DNA of 64,000 nt from assembly GCA_934646815.1 (NCBI GenBank), contig CAKUEW010000005.1, positions 26,663 to 90,662 of the forward strand, in the 5' to 3' direction. Numbering within the stretch: the first letter of the stretch is position 1; the number at the start of each line of letters is the position of its first letter. Shown piece after piece: positions 1 to 8,005 of the stretch. Both the position numbers and the translations under genes were made by a program. The DNA is from an uncultured Collinsella sp. GTDB lineage: Bacteria > Actinomycetota > Coriobacteriia > Coriobacteriales > Coriobacteriaceae. The notes beneath the pieces were generated by a model that saw only the letters and a list, made by a program, of their open reading frames with translations, was not told where the DNA came from and ran no database searches.

Positions 1-1
1 C

Positions 2-637
2 ACCGCAACCAAGACGACGGCTACTAAGGCAACGACGACGCGCAAGCGCACCACTGCCGCTACCAAGAAGGCTGCCGAGGCCGAGGTAGCTCCTGAGGTA
101 AAGGCCGAGGCCACGGTTGAGGCTCCTGCCACCGAGACCAAGCCGGCCGCCAAGGCTCCGGCAAAGACCGCTGCCAAGAAGACGACCACAACCGCCAAGA
201 AGGCAACAGCTGCCAAGAAGACCGCGGCAACGAAGTCGACGGCCGCCAAGGCTACTGCGACCAAGGCCGCTCCGAAGGCTGCCGCAAAGCCTGCCGTCAA
301 GGTCGAGGAGGCAGCTGTCGAGGCCAAGCCGACCGCCAAGACCACCACGCGCAAGCGCGCAACGACGACGGCCAAAAAGACCACGGCCAAGGCTGCCGCT
401 CCCAAGGGAGAGGCTAAGGCCGCCGCTGTCAAAGAGGAGCCCAAGCCCGCAGTAAAGGCCAAGTCGGCACCGAAGCCCGATGAGGTCAAGACCGCTCCGA
501 AGGCTACGGCAAAGGCCGAGCCTAAGGCCGAGCCCGCCAAGAAGGCACCGGTCTCCCCCGCCGCTTCGACCGAGGAAAAGGCTCCGACCAAGAAGACCTC
601 CGTCCGCAAGGCTACGGCCACCCGCAAGCGCCGTTAA
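2..637 (+). CDS. C-terminal part of a Lys/Ala/Thr-rich basic protein (histone H1-like tail)
   Basis: Open from the left edge in frame 2, ending TAA, with 211 codons visible; the N-terminus lies outside the window. The visible part is low-complexity Ala, Lys, Thr, Pro and Glu, with repeated TAKK/AAKK/ATK units and basic RKR clusters near residues 14-16 and 119-121 and at the very C-terminus. Such tails occur on actinobacterial HU-type (HupB-like) proteins, on histone H1-like nucleoid proteins and as extensions of RNA-binding proteins. Nucleic-acid binding is likely, but the parent domain is not visible, so no gene name is given. A strong terminator follows 33 nt downstream. Confidence 0.75.
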   Translation, partial: TATKTTATKATTTRKRTTAATKKAAEAEVAPEVKAEATVEAPATETKPAAKAPAKTAAKKTTTTAKKATAAKKTAATKSTAAKATATKAAPKAAAKPAVKVEEAAVEAKPTAKTTTRKRATTTAKKTTAKAAAPKGEAKAAAVKEEPKPAVKAKSAPKPDEVKTAPKATAKAEPKAEPAKKAPVSPAASTEEKAPTKKTSVRKATATRKRR

Positions 638-669
638 TTCGGACGATCAAAAACTCAATCCTCAACGCA

Positions 670-703
670 AAGGAGGGCGCCCCAACCAGGCGCCCTCCTT
701 TCA
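670..703 (+). terminator. Intrinsic terminator of the Lys/Ala-rich gene
   Basis: Perfect 12-bp stem (670-681 with 689-700), 7-nt loop and a short T-rich tail. It lies 33 nt after the stop codon. The GC-rich centre flanked by AA/TT could let it act in both directions. Confidence 0.8.
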
Positions 704-726
704 TTGGCGTTACAACCAAAAAGATA

Positions 727-862
727 GCCGGTTTACTACGATAAAATGGCTCCGGCCGACCACAGAGACCAATCCACGAAATTGGCAACGCTTCTACCTG
801 CGGTTTTAATATCACCAATACGGCTGTGGTCGAGATCTTTCAATTCATCGTAGTAAACCGGC
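727..862. repeat. 16-bp perfect inverted repeat in the leader region of the maltodextrin gene
   Basis: Positions 727-742 and 847-862 are exact reverse complements (GCCGGTTTACTACGAT and its complement), separated by 104 bp. The internal octamer GTTTACTA/TAGTAAAC recurs at 961-968. A related GTTTCACTACGAATGGC lies at 871-887. A smaller inverted repeat, ACTTTTG/CAAAAGT, is at 865-871 and 893-899. The 638-1067 gap holds no convincing gene. It reads as a regulatory region with several binding sites for one regulator. Confidence 0.6.
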
Positions 863-960
863 GTACTTTTGTTTCACTACGAATGGCATCCGCAAAAGTG
901 TATTACTATAGCGCGATAATTTGGATGGTAAAACGATTTTCTAGGACAACCGTTCGCCGA

Positions 961-1006
961 TAGTAAACGGATGTTGTTTATACACAGTGCGTCCAACGAA
1001 TATAAT
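961..1006 (+). promoter_or_regulatory. Candidate promoter and operator of the GH13-GH77 gene
   Basis: A consensus -10 hexamer TATAAT is at 1001-1006, about 60 nt before the ATG at 1068. No good -35 hexamer is visible. A third copy of the octamer TAGTAAAC (961-968) lies just upstream of where the -35 should be, consistent with a regulator-dependent promoter. Confidence 0.5.
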
Positions 1007-1067
1007 TACATCCTGTGCGTAAAGCCCGTGGCCCGCAGGCCATGAATGTATAGAACTGGACCGTACT

Positions 1068-4000
1068 ATGAGATTGATACACAACAGCCGCCTTCCGCAG
1101 TTTCGCACTCCGTTTGGTGCCGTGACCACTGGAACCACCCTTTCGCTCTCCGTGATTTTGGAGGACGCCGACCCCGCGCAGGCCACGCTTACGCTGCGCA
1201 CCTGGGTCGATGAGGTCGGCGAATCTCTGTACCCCATGACGCACGAAGGCGACGGCATCTTTACCGCCGAGCTTACGTGCGACGAGCCCCGTCTGATCTG
1301 GTACAGCTTTATCTGCAATATCGAGGGCCAGCCCGAGGTTCGCCTGGGCGCGCCGCAGGGCCGCACCGGCGGCGAGGGCGTGACTTACGACTACGCCGAG
1401 GTGCCGTCCTTCCAGGTCACCGTATACAAGCACCGCGAGGTTCGACCCGAGTGGTACGAGCGCGGCATGGTCTACCAGATTTTTCCCGACCGTTACGCCC
1501 GCGACGAGCACTGGCGCGAGCGCACGCTGGCTCAGATCGAAAAGCCGCGTAAGGGAATTCAGCGCCGCATGGTCGAGGACTGGAACGAGCCGCCCGTGTA
1601 CGAGCGCGCCGAAGACGGTTCCATCAAGACTTGGGATTTCTACGGCGGCTCCCTCAAGGGAATCCAGGAAGACCTGCCTCGCATCGCCGAGCTGGGCTTT
1701 ACGGCCATCTACCTCAACCCCATCTTCGAGGCCACGAGCAACCACCGTTACGACACGGCCGACTACACCAAGATCGACCCGATTCTGGGTACCGAGCAGG
1801 ACTTTACCGAGCTGTGCGAAGCGGCCGAAAAGCTGGGCATTTCCATCATCCTGGACGGCGTATTCAACCACACAGGCGACGATTCGATCTACTTTAACCG
1901 CTATGGCAACTACCCCGGTGTGGGAGCCTGGCAGAGCGAGGATTCGCCTTGGCGCGATGCGTTCAACTTCCACGAGGACGGAACGTATGACTGCTGGTGG
2001 GGCGTTGGCAATATGCCCGCGCTCAACGAGAGCTCTGAGCTGGTTCGCGAGAAGATCCTGGGCAAAGACGGCGTCATCCGCAAATGGCTGCGCGCCGGTG
2101 CTCACGGCTGGCGTCTGGACGTCGCTGACGAGCTTTCTGACGATTTCCTGGCCGAGATCAAGAAGGCAGTACTTGCCGAAAAGCCTGACGCACTGCTGCT
2201 CGGCGAGGTCTGGGAAGACGCCTCCAACAAGATCAGCTATGGTCATCTGCGCCGCTATCTGCAGGGCTCCGAGCTCGACTCCGCCATGGACTACCCCTTC
2301 CGCGACATGGTCATCGGCTTTTTGATGGGCTACAAGAACGCCTACCAGGCAGCCGAGGATATCGAAACCCTGCGCGAGAACTATCCGCGTGAGGCCCTGT
2401 CTTGTGCACTTAATCTGCTTTCGAGCCACGACCGTCCGCGCATTATCTCGGTGCTGGGCGGTGGGCCCGACGAGTCGCAGCTGCCCGAAAGCGAGCGCAG
2501 CAAGTGGCGCCTGGACGAGAACTCGATGGGCCTGGCCAAGAGCCGTTTTTGGCTCGCCACGTTGATGCAGATGACGTTCCCCGGCGTCCCGTCGATCTAT
2601 TACGGCGACGAGTACGGTCTGGAAGGCCTCACCGATCCGGGCAACCGCCGCACCATGCCCACCAAGGAAGATCTGCACGACTTTGACACGCTGGCTATTG
2701 TTAAGAACGCGTCTGCCGTGCGCCGCGCGCTGCCGTTTATGGTGGACGGCGAGATAAAGGCCTTCGCGCTTAACGACGAAGTGCTGGCCTACACTCGTAC
2801 CGGCAAGGACGGCGAGGCCGCGACGGTTGTCATCAACCGCAGCCTGCGCAACACGCATCGCGTAACGATTCCGGCGCTCGGCGAATGTGCGAGCGACGTC
2901 ATTAGCGGCCGCGAGTGCGATATCTGCAACGCCATGGTGACGATTGAGCTGTATCCGCTGGGGTCTTCGATCATCTACCATCACGCAGAGCAGCGCCTGC
3001 AGGAGCCGCTCGACCACGGCGCGGGCGTGGTGTGCCACATCACCTCGGTGCCGACCGACGACGGCAAGCCCGGCACGATCGGCGCGCCGACGCGTCGCTT
3101 TATCGACCACCTGGCCGCCATGGGCATGCGCTACTGGCAGGTGCTGCCGGTGAATCCCACGGACTTCTTCCGCTCCCCCTACGCAGGTCCTTCTGCCTTT
3201 GCAGGCAATGTGGACCTGCTGCCCGAGACCCACGAGGAGCTGGCTGCCGACTTTACTGCTTGGAAGGCTCGCGGCGGCGAGGATGCCGACCCGCTGTACA
3301 CGGCGTTTAAGCACCGCAATGCCGATTGGCTCGAGAAGTACTGTGCCTACATGGCGGTGAAGAAGTACTTTGAGGGTCTGTCGCGCCACGAGTGGCCGGC
3401 AGAGGTCGCGCGTTACAACGATCGCCTGATCTACGACAAGCGCTTCCGTAACGAGGCCGAGCTTCAGGCGTATATGCAGTACCGCTTTGACCTGGCCTGG
3501 TGCGAGCTTATGAATTACGCGCACAAGAAGGGCATCGAGGTCATCGGCGATATCCCCATGTACGTGTCCGACGATTCGGCCGACGCGTGGAGCGAGCCCG
3601 AGAACTTCTGGCTGTCCGATACCGGTAAGGCGATTGAGATTTCCGGCGCGCCGCCCGACAATTTTGCGCCCGAGGGCCAGGTTTGGGGCAACCCCACCTT
3701 CCGCTGGGACCATATGAAGCAGAACGGCTATCGCTGGTGGATGGACCGTCTGCGTCGTGCGTTCTCGCTCTACGATCGCGTGCGCTTGGATCACTTCCTG
3801 GGCTTCCACAGCTACTTTAGCATTCCCGCGGGCAAGGCCTGCGCCGACGGCCGCTGGCTGGCAGGACCGGGCAAGGACCTGTTCCAGACCGCCTATGACG
3901 AGCTGGGGCCGCTAAACTTTATCGCCGAGGACCTGGGCTATCTGACGCCCGGTGTTCGCGCTATGGCCTCGACCTGCGGCTTCCCTGGCATGGACGTGCT

Positions 4001-4364
4001 GGAGTTTAGCGACTACGACGTTCGCTGCGGCGTGCATCCCACGCCGGGCAAGATTCTGTACACATCGACGCACGACACGTCGACGCTCGCCGGTTGGTGC
4101 ACGCGCGCCTTTGCCGGCGGCGACGAGCCGAGCGGCGTTGAGGTTGCGGCTGGGCTGATGAACGACGCGCTGGCAAGCAATGCTCCCCTGGTAATGATGC
4201 CGCTGCAGGACGTGCTGGGCCTTGGCGACGACGCACGCATGAATGTGCCGGGCGTGGCCACGGGCAACTGGACCTGGCAGGCCGACGAAGCTGACATTGC
4301 AGCCGCAGAGGAGAAAACTGCGAAGCTCCTGCGTAACACCCATAGATTCTGGGGCGAGGCGTGA
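1068..4364 (+). CDS. Bifunctional GH13 alpha-glucosidase/neopullulanase-like enzyme fused to GH77 4-alpha-glucanotransferase (MalQ)
   Basis: A 1098-residue fusion for maltodextrin breakdown. Residues 1-110 look like a beta-sandwich N-domain (CBM34-like). Residues about 120-600 are a GH13 barrel with DGVFNH (263-268), GWRLDVADE (nucleophile D351), GEVWE (E380) and SSHDRPR (D455). Residues about 630-1098 are GH77: RLDHFLGFH (nucleophile D908), AEDLGY (acid/base E954) and STHDT (D1003). Both catalytic triads are intact, so both activities are expected. The GH13 part should hydrolyse maltodextrins, and MalQ should disproportionate them. No signal peptide is seen, so the enzyme is cytoplasmic. The SD is weak (GGAC, about 8 nt). 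The substrate range of the GH13 half is uncertain. Confidence 0.93.
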   Translation: MRLIHNSRLPQFRTPFGAVTTGTTLSLSVILEDADPAQATLTLRTWVDEVGESLYPMTHEGDGIFTAELTCDEPRLIWYSFICNIEGQPEVRLGAPQGRTGGEGVTYDYAEVPSFQVTVYKHREVRPEWYERGMVYQIFPDRYARDEHWRERTLAQIEKPRKGIQRRMVEDWNEPPVYERAEDGSIKTWDFYGGSLKGIQEDLPRIAELGFTAIYLNPIFEATSNHRYDTADYTKIDPILGTEQDFTELCEAAEKLGISIILDGVFNHTGDDSIYFNRYGNYPGVGAWQSEDSPWRDAFNFHEDGTYDCWWGVGNMPALNESSELVREKILGKDGVIRKWLRAGAHGWRLDVADELSDDFLAEIKKAVLAEKPDALLLGEVWEDASNKISYGHLRRYLQGSELDSAMDYPFRDMVIGFLMGYKNAYQAAEDIETLRENYPREALSCALNLLSSHDRPRIISVLGGGPDESQLPESERSKWRLDENSMGLAKSRFWLATLMQMTFPGVPSIYYGDEYGLEGLTDPGNRRTMPTKEDLHDFDTLAIVKNASAVRRALPFMVDGEIKAFALNDEVLAYTRTGKDGEAATVVINRSLRNTHRVTIPALGECASDVISGRECDICNAMVTIELYPLGSSIIYHHAEQRLQEPLDHGAGVVCHITSVPTDDGKPGTIGAPTRRFIDHLAAMGMRYWQVLPVNPTDFFRSPYAGPSAFAGNVDLLPETHEELAADFTAWKARGGEDADPLYTAFKHRNADWLEKYCAYMAVKKYFEGLSRHEWPAEVARYNDRLIYDKRFRNEAELQAYMQYRFDLAWCELMNYAHKKGIEVIGDIPMYVSDDSADAWSEPENFWLSDTGKAIEISGAPPDNFAPEGQVWGNPTFRWDHMKQNGYRWWMDRLRRAFSLYDRVRLDHFLGFHSYFSIPAGKACADGRWLAGPGKDLFQTAYDELGPLNFIAEDLGYLTPGVRAMASTCGFPGMDVLEFSDYDVRCGVHPTPGKILYTSTHDTSTLAGWCTRAFAGGDEPSGVEVAAGLMNDALASNAPLVMMPLQDVLGLGDDARMNVPGVATGNWTWQADEADIAAAEEKTAKLLRNTHRFWGEA

Positions 4365-4408
4365 TAAAACCCCCGATATAGGGTACAGTTACAGACGTTT
4401 GAATTTAT

Positions 4409-4435
4409 GCGGGCAGAGCGATCTGCCCGCTTTGT
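4409..4435 (+). terminator. Weak intrinsic terminator between the maltodextrin gene and fmdB
   Basis: 8-bp stem GCGGGCAG/CTGCCCGC (4409-4416, 4423-4430) with a 6-nt loop and a short TTT tail. It sits just before the fmdB ribosome binding site, so partial read-through is plausible. Confidence 0.5.
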
Positions 4436-4452
4436 GCTGAAAAGGAAGTACT

Positions 4453-4689
4453 ATGGCGCGCTACGATTACAAGTGCTCGAGTTGCGGCAACGTGTTTGAG
4501 GTTGAGCATCCCATGTCCGAGACTCCCGAGGTCGTGTGCCCCAGCTGCGGCGCTCCGGCAGCCAAGACGTTCTCGGCCAGCGGCATTAAGTTTGAGGGCA
4601 GCGGCTTCTACAACACCGACCAGCGAAGTGGCGGCTCCAGCACCAGCGCCACCAGCGGCTGCTGCGCCAACTGCCCGCACAGCCACTAG
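4453..4689 (+). CDS. FmdB-family zinc ribbon protein
   Basis: 78 residues beginning MARYDYKCSSCG. Cys8, Cys11, Cys29 and Cys32 form a CxxC-CxxC zinc ribbon of the FmdB/CxxC_CxxC_SSSS family (putative regulatory proteins of unclear function). The C-terminus is Ser/Gly-rich and ends with a second Cys/His cluster (GCCANCPHSH), which is common in this family. The SD AAAGGAAG precedes the ATG. The function is unknown; zinc binding is well supported by the cysteines. Confidence 0.85.
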   Translation: MARYDYKCSSCGNVFEVEHPMSETPEVVCPSCGAPAAKTFSASGIKFEGSGFYNTDQRSGGSSTSATSGCCANCPHSH

Positions 4690-4695
4690 CGACAA

Positions 4696-4729
4696 GCGGC
4701 CCCGCGATCAACACCGATCGCGGGGCCGC
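4696..4729. terminator. Strong GC hairpin after fmdB
   Basis: Perfect 14-bp stem (4696-4709 with 4716-4729), 6-nt loop, no U-tract. It lies 6 nt after the fmdB stop and just before palindromic repeat A1, between convergent fmdB and rsmB. Probably transcription termination or mRNA 3'-end protection. Confidence 0.6.
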
Positions 4730-4735
4730 CCTCAT

Positions 4736-4803
4736 AACTTGCGGTGAAATACGGACTGAATAGCGCCATTTGGCAGCTAAACAGTCCGTATTCCACCGCA
4801 ACT
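4736..4803. repeat. Dispersed palindromic repeat, family A, copy 1
   Basis: Imperfect palindrome with arms TTGCGGTGAAATACGGACTG (4739-4758) and its complement (4782-4801, one mismatch). The centre resembles copy 2: AATAGCGC...GCTAAACAG. Copies 2 and 3 are at 21158-21240 and 29923-29995. It lies between convergent fmdB and rsmB, where a bidirectional terminator would be useful. Confidence 0.85.
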
Positions 4804-4809
4804 CAGAAA

Positions 4810-6210
4810 TTATTTGCGGACTAGGCGGGCGCAGAAGTGGCCGTCGTAGGAGTCGGCGTTTGTCGGGACGCTTTGGAAGAGGCCTCGGTCGTTTTGACGG
4901 ACGGATACGAGCTTCTTGGCCTGGACGAATTCGGGCAGCTGCAGAATTTGCGACTCGGAGAGCGGCTTCACAGCAAAGCCCTGGCCCTCGGGCGAAGCTA
5001 GCAATGCATCGATTACCTGCGTGTTTTCCTCGTCAAAGACCGAGCAGGTAGCGTAGATGAGCTCACCGCCGGCAGCCACGCGCGCAGCCGCTTCTTTAAG
5101 CATTGTTAGCTGCAGCCTGGGCAGCGCCGTCGTAACATCGTTCTCGGTCAGGCGCCACGGGATCTCCGGATGACGGCGCATGGTACCGGTGCCCGAGCAC
5201 GGCGCATCAATAAACACCGTATCGAACAGAGCGGGCTCGCCGAGCATGGCGTCGAACGACGTGAGTACCTCATCGAGCTCGCAGGCATCGCCCGAGACGG
5301 TGCGCACACCCGTGATGCCAGCTTTGCGCAGACGAGCCAGATTCTGATCGCACTTGCGATCGTGCAGGTCAAGCGCCGTATGCTGATGCTCAAATCCGGC
5401 GCGCTTGGCTTGGCACATCATCACGTAGGTCTTAGTGCCGCGACCGGCGCCAATCTCCAGGCAACGCCCAGGACGAGTTGCAGCCGTCGCGATAATCTGA
5501 GCATTCAGGTCCGAGGCCACCGCGGCGGCGCGCTCAAACACGCCCGAGGCCACGGCAACTTGCGCATCGACCGGCGCATGGCAACCGGGGAACACGGGTG
5601 CCACCAGCTGGGCAATAAACGGGTCGGGCTTGGTGGCGAACGCATTGGCGTGTAGAGCGAGCGGTGCGGGCGCCAAATTGCCGGCAAAGTTGAGCGCGCC
5701 CTCGGGCGTATCGAACGCCGCCATGAGGCGAGCACACAGCCAGCGCGGCAGACCCATCACGCGAGAAAGGCGCACCAAGCGGCGCTCGGATTCATCGACA
5801 TCCGCAGCCACGGAGAAATCCTCAACATTGTCGGCTACCTTATGCAGCACGGCATTGGCAAGGCCGGCAGCCGACTTAGCGCCACTGCGCACCAGCTCAA
5901 CGCCCTGGCTCACGGCAACGCGGCCCGGGGTGTGCAAGTAGAGCATCTCGAAGGCCGAGATGCGAAGCGCCATGCGCACACGCGGCGCGACCTTTTTAGG
6001 CTTGTCGAGAAACTGGTCGAGCAGCTCATCCAAAATGCCCTGCGTGGCGGCAACGCCAAGCGCCAAGCGAGCGGCAAAAGCAGAATCGCGCTGGTCAATG
6101 GCCTTGGCAGACGCACGGGCAGAGAGCACGTCGCGCGCGTACATGCCGCGGCGATCGGCCTCCATCAAAACATCGAGCGCGAGCTTGCGCGCAGGAGAAA
6201 GCTTACTCAT
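4810..6210 (-). CDS. rsmB: 16S rRNA m5C967 methyltransferase RsmB
   Basis: 466 residues from the chosen ATG at 6210, whose ATGA overlaps the fmt stop; an upstream in-frame start adds five residues. The SD is GGGGAG. An N-terminal NusB-like RNA-binding domain (about residues 1-140) is followed by a Rossmann methyltransferase with the SAM motif LEIGAGRGTKT, motif IV FIDAPCSGTGTMRRHPEI and motif VI YATCS, which carries the catalytic cysteine. It methylates C967 of 16S rRNA using S-adenosylmethionine. It is translationally coupled to fmt, a common pairing. Length and motifs are normal. Confidence 0.95.
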   Translation of the reverse strand: MSKLSPARKLALDVLMEADRRGMYARDVLSARASAKAIDQRDSAFAARLALGVAATQGILDELLDQFLDKPKKVAPRVRMALRISAFEMLYLHTPGRVAVSQGVELVRSGAKSAAGLANAVLHKVADNVEDFSVAADVDESERRLVRLSRVMGLPRWLCARLMAAFDTPEGALNFAGNLAPAPLALHANAFATKPDPFIAQLVAPVFPGCHAPVDAQVAVASGVFERAAAVASDLNAQIIATAATRPGRCLEIGAGRGTKTYVMMCQAKRAGFEHQHTALDLHDRKCDQNLARLRKAGITGVRTVSGDACELDEVLTSFDAMLGEPALFDTVFIDAPCSGTGTMRRHPEIPWRLTENDVTTALPRLQLTMLKEAAARVAAGGELIYATCSVFDEENTQVIDALLASPEGQGFAVKPLSESQILQLPEFVQAKKLVSVRQNDRGLFQSVPTNADSYDGHFCARLVRK

Positions 6211-7127
6211 GAGAGGGCTCCCCACGTAAGATCGGCGCCCTGCAGACCGGCTGCCCAGGCAGAAGCAGCCATGGCACGCTTGCCATCGGGCTTAACCTCG
6301 AGCAGCTCAACAGCGCCATCGGAGAGGCCCAGGTAGACGCGCTTGCTCTTGACGGCAACAGCGCCCTCGCCGAGCGACGCATCGGCCGGCGCAGCATCGA
6401 GCACGCGGACCGTCTTGCCGGCGATCACGCAGCGAGCAGGCGCCGTGTCGGACGAAGCAAGGACATGACGCACGCAATCGAGCGCTGTCATTTGGGGATC
6501 CAGGCGCATCTCCTGCTTAGAAATCTTGGCAGCATGGGTAACGAGCGTTTCATCCTGCTCAGTCCACACAGCCAAGCCATCAGCAAGCGAAGGCAGCGTA
6601 TCGGCCAACAACTTGCCACCCAGCTCACCCAACTCCATCGTAAGCGCCTCAGCATGCTTACCGGCAACCGAAGTGGATGCCTGGGCGCAATAAGCACCGG
6701 TATCCACGCCATGCCCAATACGCATAATAGAAACGCCAGCAACCTCATCACCAGCAAGAATGGCACGCTGAATGGGCGCCGCACCACGCCAACGAGGCAG
6801 CAAGGACGCATGAACATTCACAATACCCAGCGGCGCCATATGCAGCACCTCATCAGGCAAAATGCAGCCATAGGCAGCCACGCAGAAGATATCAGCCTGC
6901 GCAGCTGCGAGCTGATCAACAACCTCAGGCGTCATACGATTAGCCTCAACAACCGGCAGACCCAACTCCAGCGCACGAGCCTTAACAGGAGACGGCTCCA
7001 ACTTCTTACCACGCCCACGAACAGCATCAGGACGAGTAACAACCAGCGCAATCTCATTCCCAGCCTCGACCAACGAAGTCAACGAAGGCACCGCAAAATC
7101 CGGCGTACCCATAAACACAATACGCAT
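6207..7127 (-). CDS. fmt: Methionyl-tRNA formyltransferase
   Basis: 306 residues from ATG 7127 with SD GAGGAG eight nt upstream; an upstream TTG in the same frame is ignored. The N-terminus MRIVFMGTPDFAVPSL and the formyl-transfer region HASLLPRWRGAAPIQ...DTGAYC are canonical, and a C-terminal tRNA-binding domain follows. It formylates Met-tRNAi using 10-formyl-THF. It sits in the priA-def-fmt-rsmB group with peptide deformylase. Odd: from the start to about 6560 the gene uses many T-ending codons (GTT, GGT, CGT, GAT), unlike the C-ending codons of its neighbours and of its own 3' end. Confidence 0.95.
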   Translation of the reverse strand: MRIVFMGTPDFAVPSLTSLVEAGNEIALVVTRPDAVRGRGKKLEPSPVKARALELGLPVVEANRMTPEVVDQLAAAQADIFCVAAYGCILPDEVLHMAPLGIVNVHASLLPRWRGAAPIQRAILAGDEVAGVSIMRIGHGVDTGAYCAQASTSVAGKHAEALTMELGELGGKLLADTLPSLADGLAVWTEQDETLVTHAAKISKQEMRLDPQMTALDCVRHVLASSDTAPARCVIAGKTVRVLDAAPADASLGEGAVAVKSKRVYLGLSDGAVELLEVKPDGKRAMAASAWAAGLQGADLTWGALS

Positions 7128-7175
7128 AGGAATGTCTCCTCTCAACCAAAGCCGAGACGGCTACCAAAGACAGCG

Positions 7176-7295
7176 TCAGGCTAAGTCCCAACCAAGACGC
7201 CAGAACAATTCAACAAAAACAAATATACCCAAAACCAAAGAAAGAGCCGCATAAAAGCAGCCCTCCCAACAAAGACCTATCAGCGAAGACGCCAT
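7176..7295 (-). CDS. Possible small hydrophobic peptide
   Basis: A 39-codon ORF starting ATG at 7295 (MASSLIGLCWEG...) with a continuous hydrophobic stretch at about residues 12-33, as in a single-pass membrane peptide. It lies between E3 and fmt and shares the T-rich coding style of the fmt 5' half. Only a weak SD (AGGG) is present. It could equally be chance or a decayed gene. No function is proposed. Confidence 0.22.
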   Translation of the reverse strand: MASSLIGLCWEGCFYAALSLVLGIFVFVELFWRLGWDLA

Positions 7296-7340
7296 CCCTG
7301 GCCAGACGGCACCCGGGCAAAACGGAGCCAGGACAACGTA

Positions 7341-7442
7341 GTCCCCGGGGCGGGGCCCATACATATCGTCCCGCGCGCAGTTTCGCAGCAAAGCGAGAAT
7401 GTTTGAGCACGGGATGATATGTGTGGGCCCCGCCCCGGGGAC
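7341..7442. repeat. Large hairpin element E3 (probable deletion derivative of family E)
   Basis: A 33-bp stem with two G-T pairs (7341-7373 with 7410-7442) begins with a perfect 18-bp GC-rich arm starting GTCCCCGGGGCGGGG. The 36-nt apical region contains AGTTTCGCA...GCGAG...TGTTTGAGCA. This resembles the flanks of the E1/E2 core with the inner hairpin missing. It lies inside the priA-def-fmt-rsmB group, between def and fmt, so it could pause, terminate or stabilise that transcript. Confidence 0.75.
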
Positions 7443-7450
7443 GGACAGCC

Positions 7451-7987
7451 CTACTCCGTCTCGCCCGGTCGAGCGCCGCGGGCCAGGGCGTCCTGGTACT
7501 CCTTGACTGCTTTAATCCTCTGCATCGGCTTGAGCCTCTCGAACATGGTGTTGCCATGCAGGTGGTCGATCTCGTGCTGCAGGCACACGCAGAACAGGTC
7601 GCCCGTGGCCTCATAGCGAATCAGGTTGGCGTCCAGGTCATACGCCTCGACGACCACGTGATCGGGACGCTCAATCTCACAGCTAATGCCCGGGATGGAC
7701 AGGCAGCCCTCGCTAAACGGCACCAGATGGTCGCTCTGCTCCACGATCACGGGGTTGATGAGCACGTACGGATCGTAGTCATTCTTGTCGCTGTAGTCGC
7801 AGTCGATAGTGACAAGCTGAATGAGCTCGCCGATCTGCGGGGCAGCCAGGCCGCAACCGCCGTTCTCGAACATCATCTTCTTCATCTTCTCGGCAAGCGC
7901 CTCGATCGCCGGGGTGATCTCCTCGATGACGGCGCACTCCTGGCGCAGACGAGGGTCGGGCGACAGTACGATTCCGTTGGCTTCCAT
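7451..7987 (-). CDS. def: Peptide deformylase
   Basis: 178 residues from ATG 7987, the second of two close ATGs, chosen because SD AAAGG is then 6 nt away. Three PDF motifs are present: GCGLAAPQIG, EGCLSIPGI (metal Cys) and HEIDHLHG (HExxH). It removes the N-formyl group from nascent proteins, undoing what Fmt adds. It lies 18 nt after priA. Complete and ordinary. Confidence 0.96.
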   Translation of the reverse strand: MEANGIVLSPDPRLRQECAVIEEITPAIEALAEKMKKMMFENGGCGLAAPQIGELIQLVTIDCDYSDKNDYDPYVLINPVIVEQSDHLVPFSEGCLSIPGISCEIERPDHVVVEAYDLDANLIRYEATGDLFCVCLQHEIDHLHGNTMFERLKPMQRIKAVKEYQDALARGARPGETE

Positions 7988-8005
7988 GGCCATCCTTTCG
8001 GGTTG

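Noticed and set aside
978..3809. 943-codon minus-strand open frame opposite the maltodextrin fusion gene
   Set aside because: Shadow of a GC3-rich gene: NNC/NNG codons leave few stops on the opposite strand. The plus-strand frame has all catalytic motifs.
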